Assembly: GCA_010028225.1 (NCBI GenBank)
Contig: RGOY01000022.1
Span: 1-12,300, forward strand
Direction of reading: 5' to 3'
DNA: 12,300 nucleotides
DNA from: Actinomycetota bacterium
GTDB taxonomy: Bacteria > Actinomycetota > Actinomycetes > Nanopelagicales > Nanopelagicaceae
Positions 1 through 7,687 of this stretch are shown piece by piece (position 1 is the first letter of the stretch; every line of letters begins with the position of its first letter). Both the position numbers and the translations under genes were made by a program. The notes under the pieces were generated by a model. That model made no database searches. It had not been told where the DNA came from and saw nothing but the letters and a program-made list of their open reading frames with translations.

Positions 1-232
1 CAACGCAGCGATCAAGGCAGCCTCAGAAGGTCCGCTCAAAGGTATTTTGAGTTACACCGAAGATCCAATCGTCTCTGCAGATATCGTCACCGATCCTCAT
101 TCCTGTATCTTCGATGGTGGAATTACGAAAGTGATTGGCAAGAGTGCAAAGGTCGCAGGCTGGTATGACAATGAATGGGGCTACTCGAACCGTCTCGTCG
201 ATCTCATTCGTTTTATCGGCAACAAGTTATAG
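1..232 (+). CDS. gap: Glyceraldehyde-3-phosphate dehydrogenase, C-terminal end (partial)
   Basis: This is the last 76 codons of a GAPDH gene whose start lies upstream of the window; the reading frame begins at base 2. The enzyme oxidises glyceraldehyde 3-phosphate to 1,3-bisphosphoglycerate in cytoplasmic glycolysis. The visible part carries the family's C-terminal features: the EGPLKG stretch, the YTEDPIVSADI segment and the closing GWYDNEWGYSNR motif followed by a final helix. The catalytic Cys and the Rossmann NAD-binding half are outside the window, so cofactor preference cannot be judged. The TAG stop at 230-232 is followed with no gap by the ATG of pgk, in the same frame, so the two are surely co-transcribed. 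The identification is secure; only completeness is unknown. Confidence 0.96.
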   Translation, partial: NAAIKAASEGPLKGILSYTEDPIVSADIVTDPHSCIFDGGITKVIGKSAKVAGWYDNEWGYSNRLVDLIRFIGNKL

Positions 233-1417
233 ATGACTTCGGTCAAACAACTCAGCTCACTTGATTTCACCGGTAAGCGCGTGATTCTGCGTGCCGATTT
301 GAATGTGCCCTTGAAAGATGGAGAGATCACTGATGATGGTCGAATTCGAGCATCTCTTCCCACGATCGAATATCTACGTGAAGCTGGCGCATCAATTCTT
401 GTCATAGCTCATCTCGGGAGACCGAAGGGTGAGCGCAAAAGTGAGCTCTCTTTGAAGCCGATTGCCGAACGGCTCGGAAAACTGCTGGGAAGAGAGGTCA
501 GTTTCTCTTCGGACATCAACCAAGCGTTAAAAGTGACGGAGCGAGCCCAGCCAGGTGAGATCACATGCCTTGAGAACATTCGATTTGAAGCGGCCGAAAC
601 GAGCAAAGACGACGCGGAGAGGTTGGAGCTTGCGAAGAGATTGGCAAGTTTGGGCGATCTCTATGTCGGTGATGGCTTTGGCGCTGTCCACCGCAAACAT
701 GCATCAGTTTTCGAACTCGCTTCACTCCTTCCTCATGCGGCTGGGTTCTTGGTAGCGAAGGAGAGCGAAATCCTTGAAAACCTCACAAGCAATCCGCTTC
801 GTCCTTATGGAGTAGTTCTAGGCGGAGCAAAAGTTTCGGACAAAATCGCAGTTATCACAAATCTTTTGGATCGGGTGGAGATGATTGCTATCGGTGGTGG
901 AATGGTTTTTACATTCCTCGCTGCTAAAGGCTACAAAATCGGGAAGTCACTCTGTGAGCCAGAGCAATTCGATGTCGTACGGGCAATCCTTACCCGTGCA
1001 GAGCAAAGGGGCGTAGAGATTTTGCTGCCGACCGATGTAAAGGTTGCCCCTGAGTTCAAAGATATAAATGGGCGAGTAGTAGGAATTGATGGAATAGGTG
1101 AGGAGGAGATCGGTCTAGATATTGGACCGCAGAGTTCTCTCGCATTCGCCAACGCAATAAAGAAGTGTCGCACTGTTTTTTGGAATGGTCCGATGGGTGT
1201 CTTTGAGTTTTCTGATTTCCAGGAGGGTACTCGGGCCGTTGCTGATGCTCTGCGTCAAGTGGATGGACTAGCAGTAGTCGGAGGAGGAGATTCAGCGGCA
1301 GCGATAAGAGCGTTGGGATTTGCTGACTCGGATTTTGGTTATGTCTCGACCGGTGGTGGAGCGAGCCTGGAGTACCTTGAGGGCAAGGAACTGCCAGGTC
1401 TTGTCGCACTTTCATAA
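233..1417 (+). CDS. pgk: Phosphoglycerate kinase
   Basis: A 394-residue protein of normal bacterial Pgk length. It transfers the phosphate of 1,3-bisphosphoglycerate to ADP, the first ATP-yielding step of lower glycolysis. The N-domain substrate site is visible as RADLNVP (residues 20-26) and AHLGRPKG (59-66), followed by the LENIRF segment and the DGFGAVHRKHAS motif. The C-domain nucleotide site shows GGAKVSDKI, NGPMGVFE, GGGDSAAA and the closing STGGGASLEYLEG. The start is the ATG directly after the gap stop codon. No clear Shine-Dalgarno sequence is seen there, so translation is probably coupled to gap. tpiA follows after 27 bases. Nothing is odd in the protein. Confidence 0.98.
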   Translation: MTSVKQLSSLDFTGKRVILRADLNVPLKDGEITDDGRIRASLPTIEYLREAGASILVIAHLGRPKGERKSELSLKPIAERLGKLLGREVSFSSDINQALKVTERAQPGEITCLENIRFEAAETSKDDAERLELAKRLASLGDLYVGDGFGAVHRKHASVFELASLLPHAAGFLVAKESEILENLTSNPLRPYGVVLGGAKVSDKIAVITNLLDRVEMIAIGGGMVFTFLAAKGYKIGKSLCEPEQFDVVRAILTRAEQRGVEILLPTDVKVAPEFKDINGRVVGIDGIGEEEIGLDIGPQSSLAFANAIKKCRTVFWNGPMGVFEFSDFQEGTRAVADALRQVDGLAVVGGGDSAAAIRALGFADSDFGYVSTGGGASLEYLEGKELPGLVALS

Positions 1418-1444
1418 GAACGATGCTGTAGAAAGGATCTTGAG

Positions 1445-2257
1445 GTGAGCAAGAAAGATTCGCCAGATACGCTGGAACTCGAAGAGAAGCGTCCACTTAT
1501 CGCCGGTAACTGGAAGATGAACCTCAATCATCTTGAAGCGATAGCCGTGACACAGAAACTTGCCTATTCTCTTGAAGATCGAGACTTCGACAAAGTTGAA
1601 GTTGCAGTCTTTCCGCCATTTACAGATCTTCGCTCTGTTCAAACCCTTGTTGACGGTGATCGCCTCCGGTTAAGTTATGGAGCACAAGATCTCTCGCCAG
1701 AAAAACCTGGTGCATTCACTGGAGATATTGCTGGAACAATGTTAGAGAAACTCGGTTGTACTTATGTCATTGTTGGTCACTCCGAACGCCGGGCCATTCA
1801 TGGTGAAGATGATGAGTTGCTTAATCGTAAGTTGCGCGCCGCAATCTCTCACGGGCTCCGTCCAATTTTCTGTATCGGTGAAGAGCTAGCAATCCGAGAA
1901 GCGGGTGAACAGATCACTCATGTACTGAACCAACTTCGTGCCGGTTTAAAAGGACTTCATAAACCTGACATTCGAAAGATTGTCCTAGCGTATGAACCAG
2001 TCTGGGCAATCGGAACTGGAAGGACAGCCAGTCCGGAAGATGCCGAGGAAGTATGTGCCGCCATACGAAGCGAACTTGTGAAGATCTCGAATGAGGAGAT
2101 CGCTTCCGCTACGAGGATTCTCTACGGCGGTTCGGTTAAGTCGGCAAATATCGTCGACATCATGCGACAGCCGAATATCGATGGGGCTCTCGTTGGCGGA
2201 GCCAGCCTTGACCCGGAAGAGTTCGCAAGAATCTGTAAATTTCACCGCGTCCTCTGA
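1445..2257 (+). CDS. tpiA: Triosephosphate isomerase
   Basis: A 270-residue TIM-barrel enzyme that interconverts dihydroxyacetone phosphate and glyceraldehyde 3-phosphate. The active-site parts are all present: GNWKMN with Asn22 and Lys24, VGHSERR with the electrophilic His112, YEPVWAIGTG with the catalytic Glu184, then the phosphate-binding LYGGSV and GALVGGASL segments. The start chosen is GTG at 1445, with an AAAGGA-like ribosome site about ten bases upstream; no in-frame ATG lies closer to the domain. This leaves a charged leader of about 14 residues before the usual family start (RPLIAGNWKMN), which makes the protein slightly longer than the typical 250-260. It is the third gene of the gap-pgk-tpiA run. 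Confidence 0.97.
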   Translation: MSKKDSPDTLELEEKRPLIAGNWKMNLNHLEAIAVTQKLAYSLEDRDFDKVEVAVFPPFTDLRSVQTLVDGDRLRLSYGAQDLSPEKPGAFTGDIAGTMLEKLGCTYVIVGHSERRAIHGEDDELLNRKLRAAISHGLRPIFCIGEELAIREAGEQITHVLNQLRAGLKGLHKPDIRKIVLAYEPVWAIGTGRTASPEDAEEVCAAIRSELVKISNEEIASATRILYGGSVKSANIVDIMRQPNIDGALVGGASLDPEEFARICKFHRVL

Positions 2258-2283
2258 AAAGGGGTGCGGAGGTATTCGGCTGA

Positions 2284-2289
2284 TAGAAT
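2284..2289 (+). promoter_or_regulatory. Possible -10 element upstream of secG
   Basis: The 111-base gap between tpiA and secG contains TAGAAT at 2284-2289, which fits the actinobacterial TAnnnT pattern for a -10 box. No recognisable -35 hexamer sits at the normal distance. If used, it would give a leader of roughly 70 bases before secG. I see no terminator hairpin in this gap, so read-through from the gap-pgk-tpiA transcript is equally possible. This is a weak call. Confidence 0.22.
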
Positions 2290-2368
2290 ATGGCCCTGTT
2301 CGCTCGAGAGTTTCGGATTAGAGAAGATCTGAGGAGAGCGCGCTAAAGAACTTTGATCGGAGTTTTAC

Positions 2369-2605
2369 GTGGTTATCGCTCTTTCGATTGCGCTTATTCT
2401 CATCAGCGTACTGATGATTGTTCTGGTTCTGCTCCATAAAGGAAAAGGGAGCGGTCTATCCGATCTCTTCGGTGGCGGAATCTCGTCAACCTACGGCGGT
2501 TCGTCAGTTGTTGAGAAGAACTTAGACCGAATCACCATTGTTGCAGGTGGACTTTGGTTCACGCTTATCGTTGCACTTGGATTAGTTTTAAAGAATCTTA
2601 ACTAG
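2369..2605 (+). CDS. secG: Preprotein translocase subunit SecG
   Basis: A 78-residue membrane protein, the small auxiliary subunit of the SecYEG protein-export channel. It shows the SecG plan: a first hydrophobic segment (about residues 2-22), a cytoplasmic loop with KGKGSGLSDLFGGG and a Gly/Ser-rich STYGGSS stretch, then a second hydrophobic segment (about residues 53-74) and a short tail. The loop motif is the main diagnostic feature of the family. The start is GTG at 2369, with GGAG at 2359-2362 at good spacing. Its place between tpiA and rbpA is the standard actinobacterial context and supports the call. SecG is helpful but usually not essential for export. Confidence 0.95.
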   Translation: MVIALSIALILISVLMIVLVLLHKGKGSGLSDLFGGGISSTYGGSSVVEKNLDRITIVAGGLWFTLIVALGLVLKNLN

Positions 2606-2610
2606 ATTCA

Positions 2611-2623
2611 AACTCTAAGAGTT
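2611..2623 (+). repeat. Small inverted repeat before rbpA
   Basis: AACTC at 2611-2615 and GAGTT at 2619-2623 form a perfect 5-bp inverted repeat with a TAA loop, directly before the AAAGGAG ribosome site (2625-2631) of rbpA. TTCAAA also occurs twice, at 2607-2612 and 2622-2627. In RNA this would be a small, A/U-rich and weak hairpin. It could be chance, a minor pause site or a protein site; the sequence does not decide. Confidence 0.3.
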
Positions 2624-2637
2624 CAAAGGAGAAACTA

Positions 2638-2982
2638 GTGGCTGGTGGGAGCGCAATCCGAGGTTCACGTGTAGGCGCAGGCCCGATGGGTGAGGCTGAA
2701 CGTGGCGAAGCAATTGCCAGGTTCAGAATTTCGTACTGGTGCCTCAATGGTCACGAGACGAAGCCTTCATTCGCAGACGATGGCACCGTTGAAATTCCTG
2801 AGGAGTGGGATTGCCCTCGATGTGGCCTTCCAGCAGGTCAAGATAAGAACAATCCGCCATCACCAATTAAGAATGAGCCTTATAAGACTCACCTTGCTTA
2901 TGTGAAAGAGCGACGTACTGAGGCTGAAGCGCGAAAAATCCTTGATGAAGCGCTCAAGCGACTTCGCGGAGACGACGAGTAA
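2638..2982 (+). CDS. rbpA: RNA polymerase-binding protein RbpA
   Basis: A 114-residue actinobacteria-specific factor that binds RNA polymerase and the principal sigma factor and helps open promoters. The N-terminal tail carries the basic IRGSRVGAG motif. The core zinc-binding domain has Cys35, His39, Cys59 and Cys62 (C-x3-H ... C-x2-C). An acidic and proline-rich linker leads to the helical sigma-interaction region at about residues 80-112 (YKTHLAYVKERR then a charged helix). Where M. tuberculosis and Streptomyces RbpA have THWDML, this one has THLAYV; from memory this is the form found in Micrococcales-like actinobacteria. The start is GTG at 2638, with a strong AAAGGAG at 2625-2631. It ends 76 bases from the converging pgi gene. 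Confidence 0.94.
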   Translation: MAGGSAIRGSRVGAGPMGEAERGEAIARFRISYWCLNGHETKPSFADDGTVEIPEEWDCPRCGLPAGQDKNNPPSPIKNEPYKTHLAYVKERRTEAEARKILDEALKRLRGDDE

Positions 2983-2993
2983 GACTCGGTACA

Positions 2994-3023
2994 TCTCCAT
3001 ACCTGTCCATGCCTCTCCATAAC
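2994..3023 (+). repeat. Three tandem imperfect 10-bp repeats
   Basis: Three 10-bp units stand head to tail: TCTCCATACC (2994-3003), TGTCCATGCC (3004-3013) and TCTCCATAAC (3014-3023). Units 1 and 3 differ at one position; unit 2 differs from unit 1 at two. They lie in the 76-base gap between the converging rbpA and pgi genes. An exact inverted copy of unit 1 follows at 3031-3040. This is read directly from the sequence; the function is inferred under the terminator entry. Confidence 0.8.
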
Positions 3024-3040
3024 TTTCTGAGGTATGGAGA
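2994..3040. terminator. Probable bidirectional terminator between rbpA and pgi
   Basis: GGTATGGAGA at 3031-3040 is the exact reverse complement of 2994-3003 (10-bp stem, long loop) and also pairs over 8 bp with 3014-3021 (loop of 11 bases). One right arm therefore has at least two competing left arms, giving a hairpin on either strand. The site lies between two convergent genes, where a two-way terminator is expected. No strong U-tract follows on either strand, so it is not a textbook intrinsic terminator, although actinobacterial ones often lack the tract. Confidence 0.5.
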
Positions 3041-3058
3041 AGTATCTGTTTCAAAAAT

Positions 3059-4507
3059 CTAATCGAAGGCTTTCAATAACTCTGCAATGCTCTCTGTTCG
3101 GTCCTGAAGGTGAAGCCGAAAAACTTTAAGTCCCTTGGCTTGCAATGCCAGCGCATCTCCCGAAGCCTGAGCCTGGATCAGTTCTTGGAAAGAAAAAGTT
3201 TCTCCAGGCACCTTGAGATCGTTGCGAGACTCTCCAGTTATTGAGAGAAAAACTCCAACTTTGGGGCCGCCCTTGTGAAACTGACCTGTCGAATGAAGGA
3301 AGCGTGGGCCCCACCCGAATGTCACAGGGATACGCAGATGCGTTTCAAGGCGATGTCGAAGTTTGAGAATCGCATTATCTTCACCACGATTGAGGAATGC
3401 GCAGATTGCTAAATACCCAGCATCCTTAGCGGCGCTTTCGAGACCTTCCCGAATCTGCGCAATTGCTAGAGAATGGTTTGCGGAGTTTGACTTCGTCGAG
3501 AGCAAGTTCATGGTCGCAGACTTTGTCTCTTGTACGTTCGGCTGATTAAAGGGATCAACCCTCAAGATCCAGCCAAGAAGCGCCGTACTCCACTCCCACA
3601 GCATGAAGTGCGAGCCGAGAGTTAGGGCAAGATCAGAATCAAGATCCAAAAATGGATAGTTGAGCGGGCTCGGATCGGAAATCCAAGGCAAAACTCCCTT
3701 TCCTTCTTTGCCTGAGGATTCAGCGACAAGTTGTTCGATCCAGTCGCCTAGACCTGGGTATTTGACGCTTTCTTTTATCCGAAGAAAATGGCTTTGGGCT
3801 AAGTAGGAGGCAAGGAGCTCGGCTGGATTTCCCGAATGTATGAGTTCAGCAAGAGTCTCACTTGCATCATCGAGAATTGGAGCAATATCAATTCCTAAGA
3901 GCGCCGATGGAACGAGCCCGAAGGCGCTCAAAGCGCTAAATCGACCTCCAACATCTGGATTGGCATTAAATACTTGAAACTCATGTGACCGTGCATAAGT
4001 GTCAAGTGGGGAGCCCGGATCTGTTACGACGATAAGTCGCTCGCGCGGTTCCATCCCGCTTTTGCGAATCAGTTCCTCGAAGAGAGCTAGATGTGAACGA
4101 GTTTCAACAGTAGTTCCTGACTTTGAACTGATTACTACAACGCGTTTCGTGAAGGAGAGATGAGTTAATGGTGCTAGCGCGTTCGGATCAGTGGAGTCGA
4201 TGACGATCAGTTCTTTACCGTGGCTTCGTGCAATTACTTCGGGCGCAAGTGAAGATCCACCCATTCCACAGAGAAGTACTTGAGTTATACCCTCACTGCG
4301 AGCCCAAGCCCAGAGGGCATCAAGACGGGGAAGCAGCGCTCTCGAAGATTCTGGAAGATCTACCCAGCCAAGTCTGATTGCCGCTTCCGCGGCGGCATCC
4401 TCGCCCCAGATCGTGGGATCTTTAGCCGCGATTCGAGGGGATATGGACTCAATCCCGTTAAAGCGTGGAAAGTTCGAGAGCTTTGATGAGAGCCGAATGG
4501 TCGACAT
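3059..4507 (-). CDS. pgi: Glucose-6-phosphate isomerase, short type
   Basis: A 482-residue cytoplasmic enzyme interconverting glucose 6-phosphate and fructose 6-phosphate. The first sugar isomerase domain shows GMGGSSLAPEV (81-91) and the SSKSGTTVET phosphate-binding loop (127-136), followed by GGRFSALS (187-194). ESSGKEGKG (263-271) carries the Glu aligned with the catalytic base of classical Pgi (ESNGK in E. coli). NPxxxETK at 321-329 matches the C-terminal catalytic-Lys motif, and a FLHSTGQFHKGGPK stretch (403-416) follows. At 482 residues it is shorter than the roughly 550-residue classical enzyme. From memory its motifs resemble the Pgi half of the fused transaldolase/phosphoglucose isomerase proteins. 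The ATG follows the tal TAA with no gap and no visible ribosome site, so translation is probably coupled to tal. It is the last gene of the ctaA-tkt-tal-pgi operon. Confidence 0.93.
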   Translation of the reverse strand: MSTIRLSSKLSNFPRFNGIESISPRIAAKDPTIWGEDAAAEAAIRLGWVDLPESSRALLPRLDALWAWARSEGITQVLLCGMGGSSLAPEVIARSHGKELIVIDSTDPNALAPLTHLSFTKRVVVISSKSGTTVETRSHLALFEELIRKSGMEPRERLIVVTDPGSPLDTYARSHEFQVFNANPDVGGRFSALSAFGLVPSALLGIDIAPILDDASETLAELIHSGNPAELLASYLAQSHFLRIKESVKYPGLGDWIEQLVAESSGKEGKGVLPWISDPSPLNYPFLDLDSDLALTLGSHFMLWEWSTALLGWILRVDPFNQPNVQETKSATMNLLSTKSNSANHSLAIAQIREGLESAAKDAGYLAICAFLNRGEDNAILKLRHRLETHLRIPVTFGWGPRFLHSTGQFHKGGPKVGVFLSITGESRNDLKVPGETFSFQELIQAQASGDALALQAKGLKVFRLHLQDRTESIAELLKAFD

Positions 4508-5608
4508 TTATGAGTGCATCACTGACTTTACGCTCTCGCTTAAAGCTAACCAAGGATCGAGAAACTTCTTCAAGCCCTCTGATTCAAGTTTGACGGCGAC
4601 ATCTTCCAAATCAATCCCGAGTGAAGCGAGGTTTGATACGACCTCCTCACTCTCCTCATAGGAATCGGTGATTGATTTTTCAGGCATCCTTTCTAAAAGG
4701 GAACTTGCTTTGAGAGTGGAATCAGGCATCGTATTCACAGTATTCGGCGCTATCAGGGTATCGACGTAAAGTGTTGGCCGATAAGAAGGATCCTTCACCC
4801 CCGTTGAAGCCCAGAGGGGGCGTTGCAGGTTTGCCCCCGACCCACGGAGTTTTCTCCAACGATCACCGGCCACCTGCTCCTCAAAGAGACGGTAGGCAAG
4901 GACAGCATTAGCAACCGCCGCCTTTCCTCGAAACTCTGCAGCACGCGGCTCGTGATCAAGGCGCGTTAGCTGCGCGTCGACTTCGGTATCGACACGACTA
5001 ACGAAGAACGAAGCGACCGAGTGAATACTCGATATCTCTTCTCCTGTCGCGAGCCTTCGCTCTAGTCCTTGCATATAAGCATCAATCACCTCGCGGTATC
5101 GCGAAATCGAGAAAATCAAAGTAACGTTGATGCTCACTCCAGATTCAGTGAGTTGAGTTATTGCTGGCAGACCTTCTTTTGTTGCCGGAACTTTAACTAA
5201 GAGATTTGGACGACTTACTTTTTGAGAAAGTGCTAGCCCTTCTCTGATTGTTCCTTCCGTGTCGCGTGCCAGCCCTGGATCTACCTCGATTGAAACTCGA
5301 CCATCCGCGCCACCGGAAGAATGGAAGAGCTTTTCAAAGAGATCACAAGCGCGCCTAACATCATCCGTTGTTAGCTCTTCGATGATTTCCACAGCAGAGA
5401 GACCCTCCTGCGCCAAGCGTTTTATATCTCCCCGATAGAGGTCGGAGCCTGAGATTGCTGCAGAGAAAATTGCGGGATTGGTGGTTACGCCTCGAATCTG
5501 AAATTCCTCAATGTACTGCGCGAGTGATCCAGAAAGCCTCTCTCGTGATAGATCGTCGAGCCAAATCGAGGTGCCAGCCGCAGTGATATCGCGAAGAGCG
5601 TTCATCAT
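4508..5608 (-). CDS. tal: Transaldolase
   Basis: A 366-residue transaldolase of the longer actinobacterial type, moving a dihydroxyacetone unit between sedoheptulose 7-phosphate and glyceraldehyde 3-phosphate in the non-oxidative pentose phosphate pathway. Visible features in this numbering: SIWLDDLSRE near residues 14-23 with the conserved Asp, GVTTNPAIF at about 40-48, LLVKVPAT with the Schiff-base Lys139, the NVTLIFS strand, and ASTGVKDPSYRPTLYVDTL near the C-terminus. I chose the ATG at 5608, which overlaps the tkt stop as ATGA; a second ATG at 5605 is equally possible. A start at 5650 would add 14 residues but overlap tkt more and extend beyond the family's usual N-terminus. It ends in TAA directly before pgi. 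Confidence 0.95.
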   Translation of the reverse strand: MMNALRDITAAGTSIWLDDLSRERLSGSLAQYIEEFQIRGVTTNPAIFSAAISGSDLYRGDIKRLAQEGLSAVEIIEELTTDDVRRACDLFEKLFHSSGGADGRVSIEVDPGLARDTEGTIREGLALSQKVSRPNLLVKVPATKEGLPAITQLTESGVSINVTLIFSISRYREVIDAYMQGLERRLATGEEISSIHSVASFFVSRVDTEVDAQLTRLDHEPRAAEFRGKAAVANAVLAYRLFEEQVAGDRWRKLRGSGANLQRPLWASTGVKDPSYRPTLYVDTLIAPNTVNTMPDSTLKASSLLERMPEKSITDSYEESEEVVSNLASLGIDLEDVAVKLESEGLKKFLDPWLALSESVKSVMHS

Positions 5609-7686
5609 TGAGCTTTGACTTTGACCAAGGATTCTTTTATTGCCGAGCATATTCTCTCGACGGTGAAGCCAAATTTCTCAAAGAGCACCTCTGCACTAGC
5701 CGATGCGCCAAAGTGCTCCAATGAGAGAGCGACGCCAGCATCACCTATCCATTCGTGCCAACCTTGAGCGACGGCCGCTTCGACTGAAACGCGGGCGCGA
5801 ATTGATGGAGGCAGAACTGAATCTTGGTATTGCTTTGGCATTTGTCTAAACCATTCGAGCGAGGGTGCGCTCACGACGCGAGTGCTTACTCCTTGGGCAA
5901 TCATTGCTTTTGCCGCATCGAGGGCAAGATGCAGCTCGGAACCCGTCGCTATCAAAATCGCCTGGAGAGAAGTAGAACCTTCGGCAAAGAAGTCGCCAAG
6001 AACATATGCGCCTCGCGCGACACCTTCACTATCTGTTCCACTCAGAACAGGGAGATTTTGCCGCGATAAAAGAAGTGCTGATGGTGCCGGTTGTTGGATC
6101 AATCGACGCCACGCATAGAGAGTTTCATTTGCATCTGCCGGCCGTATCACAGCGAGATTAGGTATGGCCCGAAGTGCTGCGACATGCTCGATCGGTTGAT
6201 GAGTAGGACCGTCTTCGCCTAAGCCGATTGAGTCATGACTCCATATATAAGTTACAGGCAGATTCATTAAAGCCGAGAGTCTCACCGCGCCCCGCATGTA
6301 ATCGCTGAAAACTAGAAAGGTACCGACATAGATCCTGGAGAGACCAAAGAGAGCAATACCGTTTGCAATGGCTCCCATCGCATGTTCTCGGATCCCAAAG
6401 TGGATGTTTCGTCCATATGGATCGGCGCTCTTCATAGCGGAGCCGACGGGCAAGAAAGATTTTGAGGAATGTATCGGGGTGTTATTGCTGTCGGCTAAGT
6501 CAGCGCTTCCGCCCCAAAGTTCAGGGAGCCTGGCTGCTAGTGACTGAATCACATCGCCAGAAGCTTTACGAGTGGCCACAGATTTTCCGGGTTCAAAGGT
6601 GGGCAGGTCGCTATCCCATGTTTTGGGGAGTAATCCCGCCGATAGCCGATCTAAAAGTTCTGCTCTCTCGGGATTGTCCTTTGCCCATTGTGAGAAATCC
6701 TTGTTCCAGCCATCTCGCAATCGCTTGCCCCTGGAGATTAGAGATCGGGTGTGGTTTAAAACTTGATCGGAAATGGCGAAAAACTCTGTGGGATCAAGGC
6801 CCAGTTCCTTTTTTGCGGCTGCGACTTCATCGGCTCCGAGCGCAGAGCCATGTGACTTGGCAGTGTTTCTTGCTTGTGGCGCAGGCCAAGCGATCACGCT
6901 TTTTAACCTAATCAAAACGGGTCTGTCAGAGATGGCTAACGCTTTATCTATCGCAGTAGTGAGTCCTGCTCGATCGACATCACCGGAAAGGAGGGTGTCA
7001 ACATCGAAAACTTCCCAGCCGTATGCACGGTATCGCGCTGAAACATCTTCGGTAAATGCAAGATGAGTGTCACCTTCTATCGAAATTCTGTTGTCATCGT
7101 AAATCACCTTGAGATTTCCGAGTGCCTGCACTCCGGCAAGGCTTGATGCTTCAGCGCTCACTCCCTCCTGAAGATCACCATCCGAGGCTAGGACCCAGAT
7201 ATTTTGATCAAATATCGATTTCCCACTCTGCGGATTCGGATCAAGAAGGCCTCGTCGAAATCGAGAAGCCATTGCCATGCCGACGCCATTGGCAAGACCT
7301 TGGCCAAGTGGTCCCGTAGTTGTTTCTACTCCTTTGGTATGTCCAAACTCAGGATGTCCTGGAGTGAGAGATCCCCATGTGCGAAATTCTTTGAGATCTT
7401 CCAACTCCAGTCCAAAACCACCAAGGAAAAGTTGTATGTAGAGGGTGAGTGAGGAGTGGCCACAAGAGAGGATGAATCGATCGCGTGCGATCCAGCTTGG
7501 ATCCGAAGGATCGTGGCGTAAGACTTTTTGAAACAGGAGGTATGCAACTGGCGCGAGAGCCATCGCCGTACCGGGATGGCCATTGCCGACTTTCTGAACT
7601 GCATCCATTGCTAGTGCGCGGGCATAACGCACAGCATCCTCGTCCAATTCGCTCCAAGAGCTGTCGAGAAAGGTCGTATTCGACAC
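5605..7686 (-). CDS. tkt: Transketolase
   Basis: A 693-residue thiamine diphosphate enzyme that moves two-carbon units between sugar phosphates. Domain order is as expected. The diphosphate-binding domain has NGHPGTAMA (35-43), GPLGQGLANG (125-134) and the cofactor motif SDGDLQEG to DDNRISI (168-203). The pyrimidine domain starts near residue 365 and has GGSADL (392-397), GIREHAM with the catalytic Glu434, and a THQPIEH stretch. A C-terminal domain ends in KEFG-like and VERI segments. The GTG at 7686 is chosen, with GGGGG-type purines about ten bases upstream and one base after the ctaA stop. An in-frame ATG 50 codons further upstream only translates the reverse frame of ctaA and is not supported. 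The stop overlaps tal by four bases. Confidence 0.95.
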   Translation of the reverse strand: MSNTTFLDSSWSELDEDAVRYARALAMDAVQKVGNGHPGTAMALAPVAYLLFQKVLRHDPSDPSWIARDRFILSCGHSSLTLYIQLFLGGFGLELEDLKEFRTWGSLTPGHPEFGHTKGVETTTGPLGQGLANGVGMAMASRFRRGLLDPNPQSGKSIFDQNIWVLASDGDLQEGVSAEASSLAGVQALGNLKVIYDDNRISIEGDTHLAFTEDVSARYRAYGWEVFDVDTLLSGDVDRAGLTTAIDKALAISDRPVLIRLKSVIAWPAPQARNTAKSHGSALGADEVAAAKKELGLDPTEFFAISDQVLNHTRSLISRGKRLRDGWNKDFSQWAKDNPERAELLDRLSAGLLPKTWDSDLPTFEPGKSVATRKASGDVIQSLAARLPELWGGSADLADSNNTPIHSSKSFLPVGSAMKSADPYGRNIHFGIREHAMGAIANGIALFGLSRIYVGTFLVFSDYMRGAVRLSALMNLPVTYIWSHDSIGLGEDGPTHQPIEHVAALRAIPNLAVIRPADANETLYAWRRLIQQPAPSALLLSRQNLPVLSGTDSEGVARGAYVLGDFFAEGSTSLQAILIATGSELHLALDAAKAMIAQGVSTRVVSAPSLEWFRQMPKQYQDSVLPPSIRARVSVEAAVAQGWHEWIGDAGVALSLEHFGASASAEVLFEKFGFTVERICSAIKESLVKVKAQ

Positions 7687-7687
7687 T

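Noticed and set aside
1056..1496. 146-codon open frame on the - strand, antisense to pgk and the start of tpiA.
   Set aside because: It spans two solid genes, is rich in Leu, His, Pro and Ser as antisense frames often are, and has no recognisable domain.
5609..5650. Longer transaldolase starting at 5650.
   Set aside because: It would overlap tkt by more than 40 bases, and the added 14 residues lie outside the family's usual N-terminus; 5608 or 5605 are better.
6462..6911. 149-codon open frame on the + strand, antisense to tkt.
   Set aside because: It starts with TTG, has a composition unlike the real genes and mirrors the codon pattern of tkt; no family resemblance.
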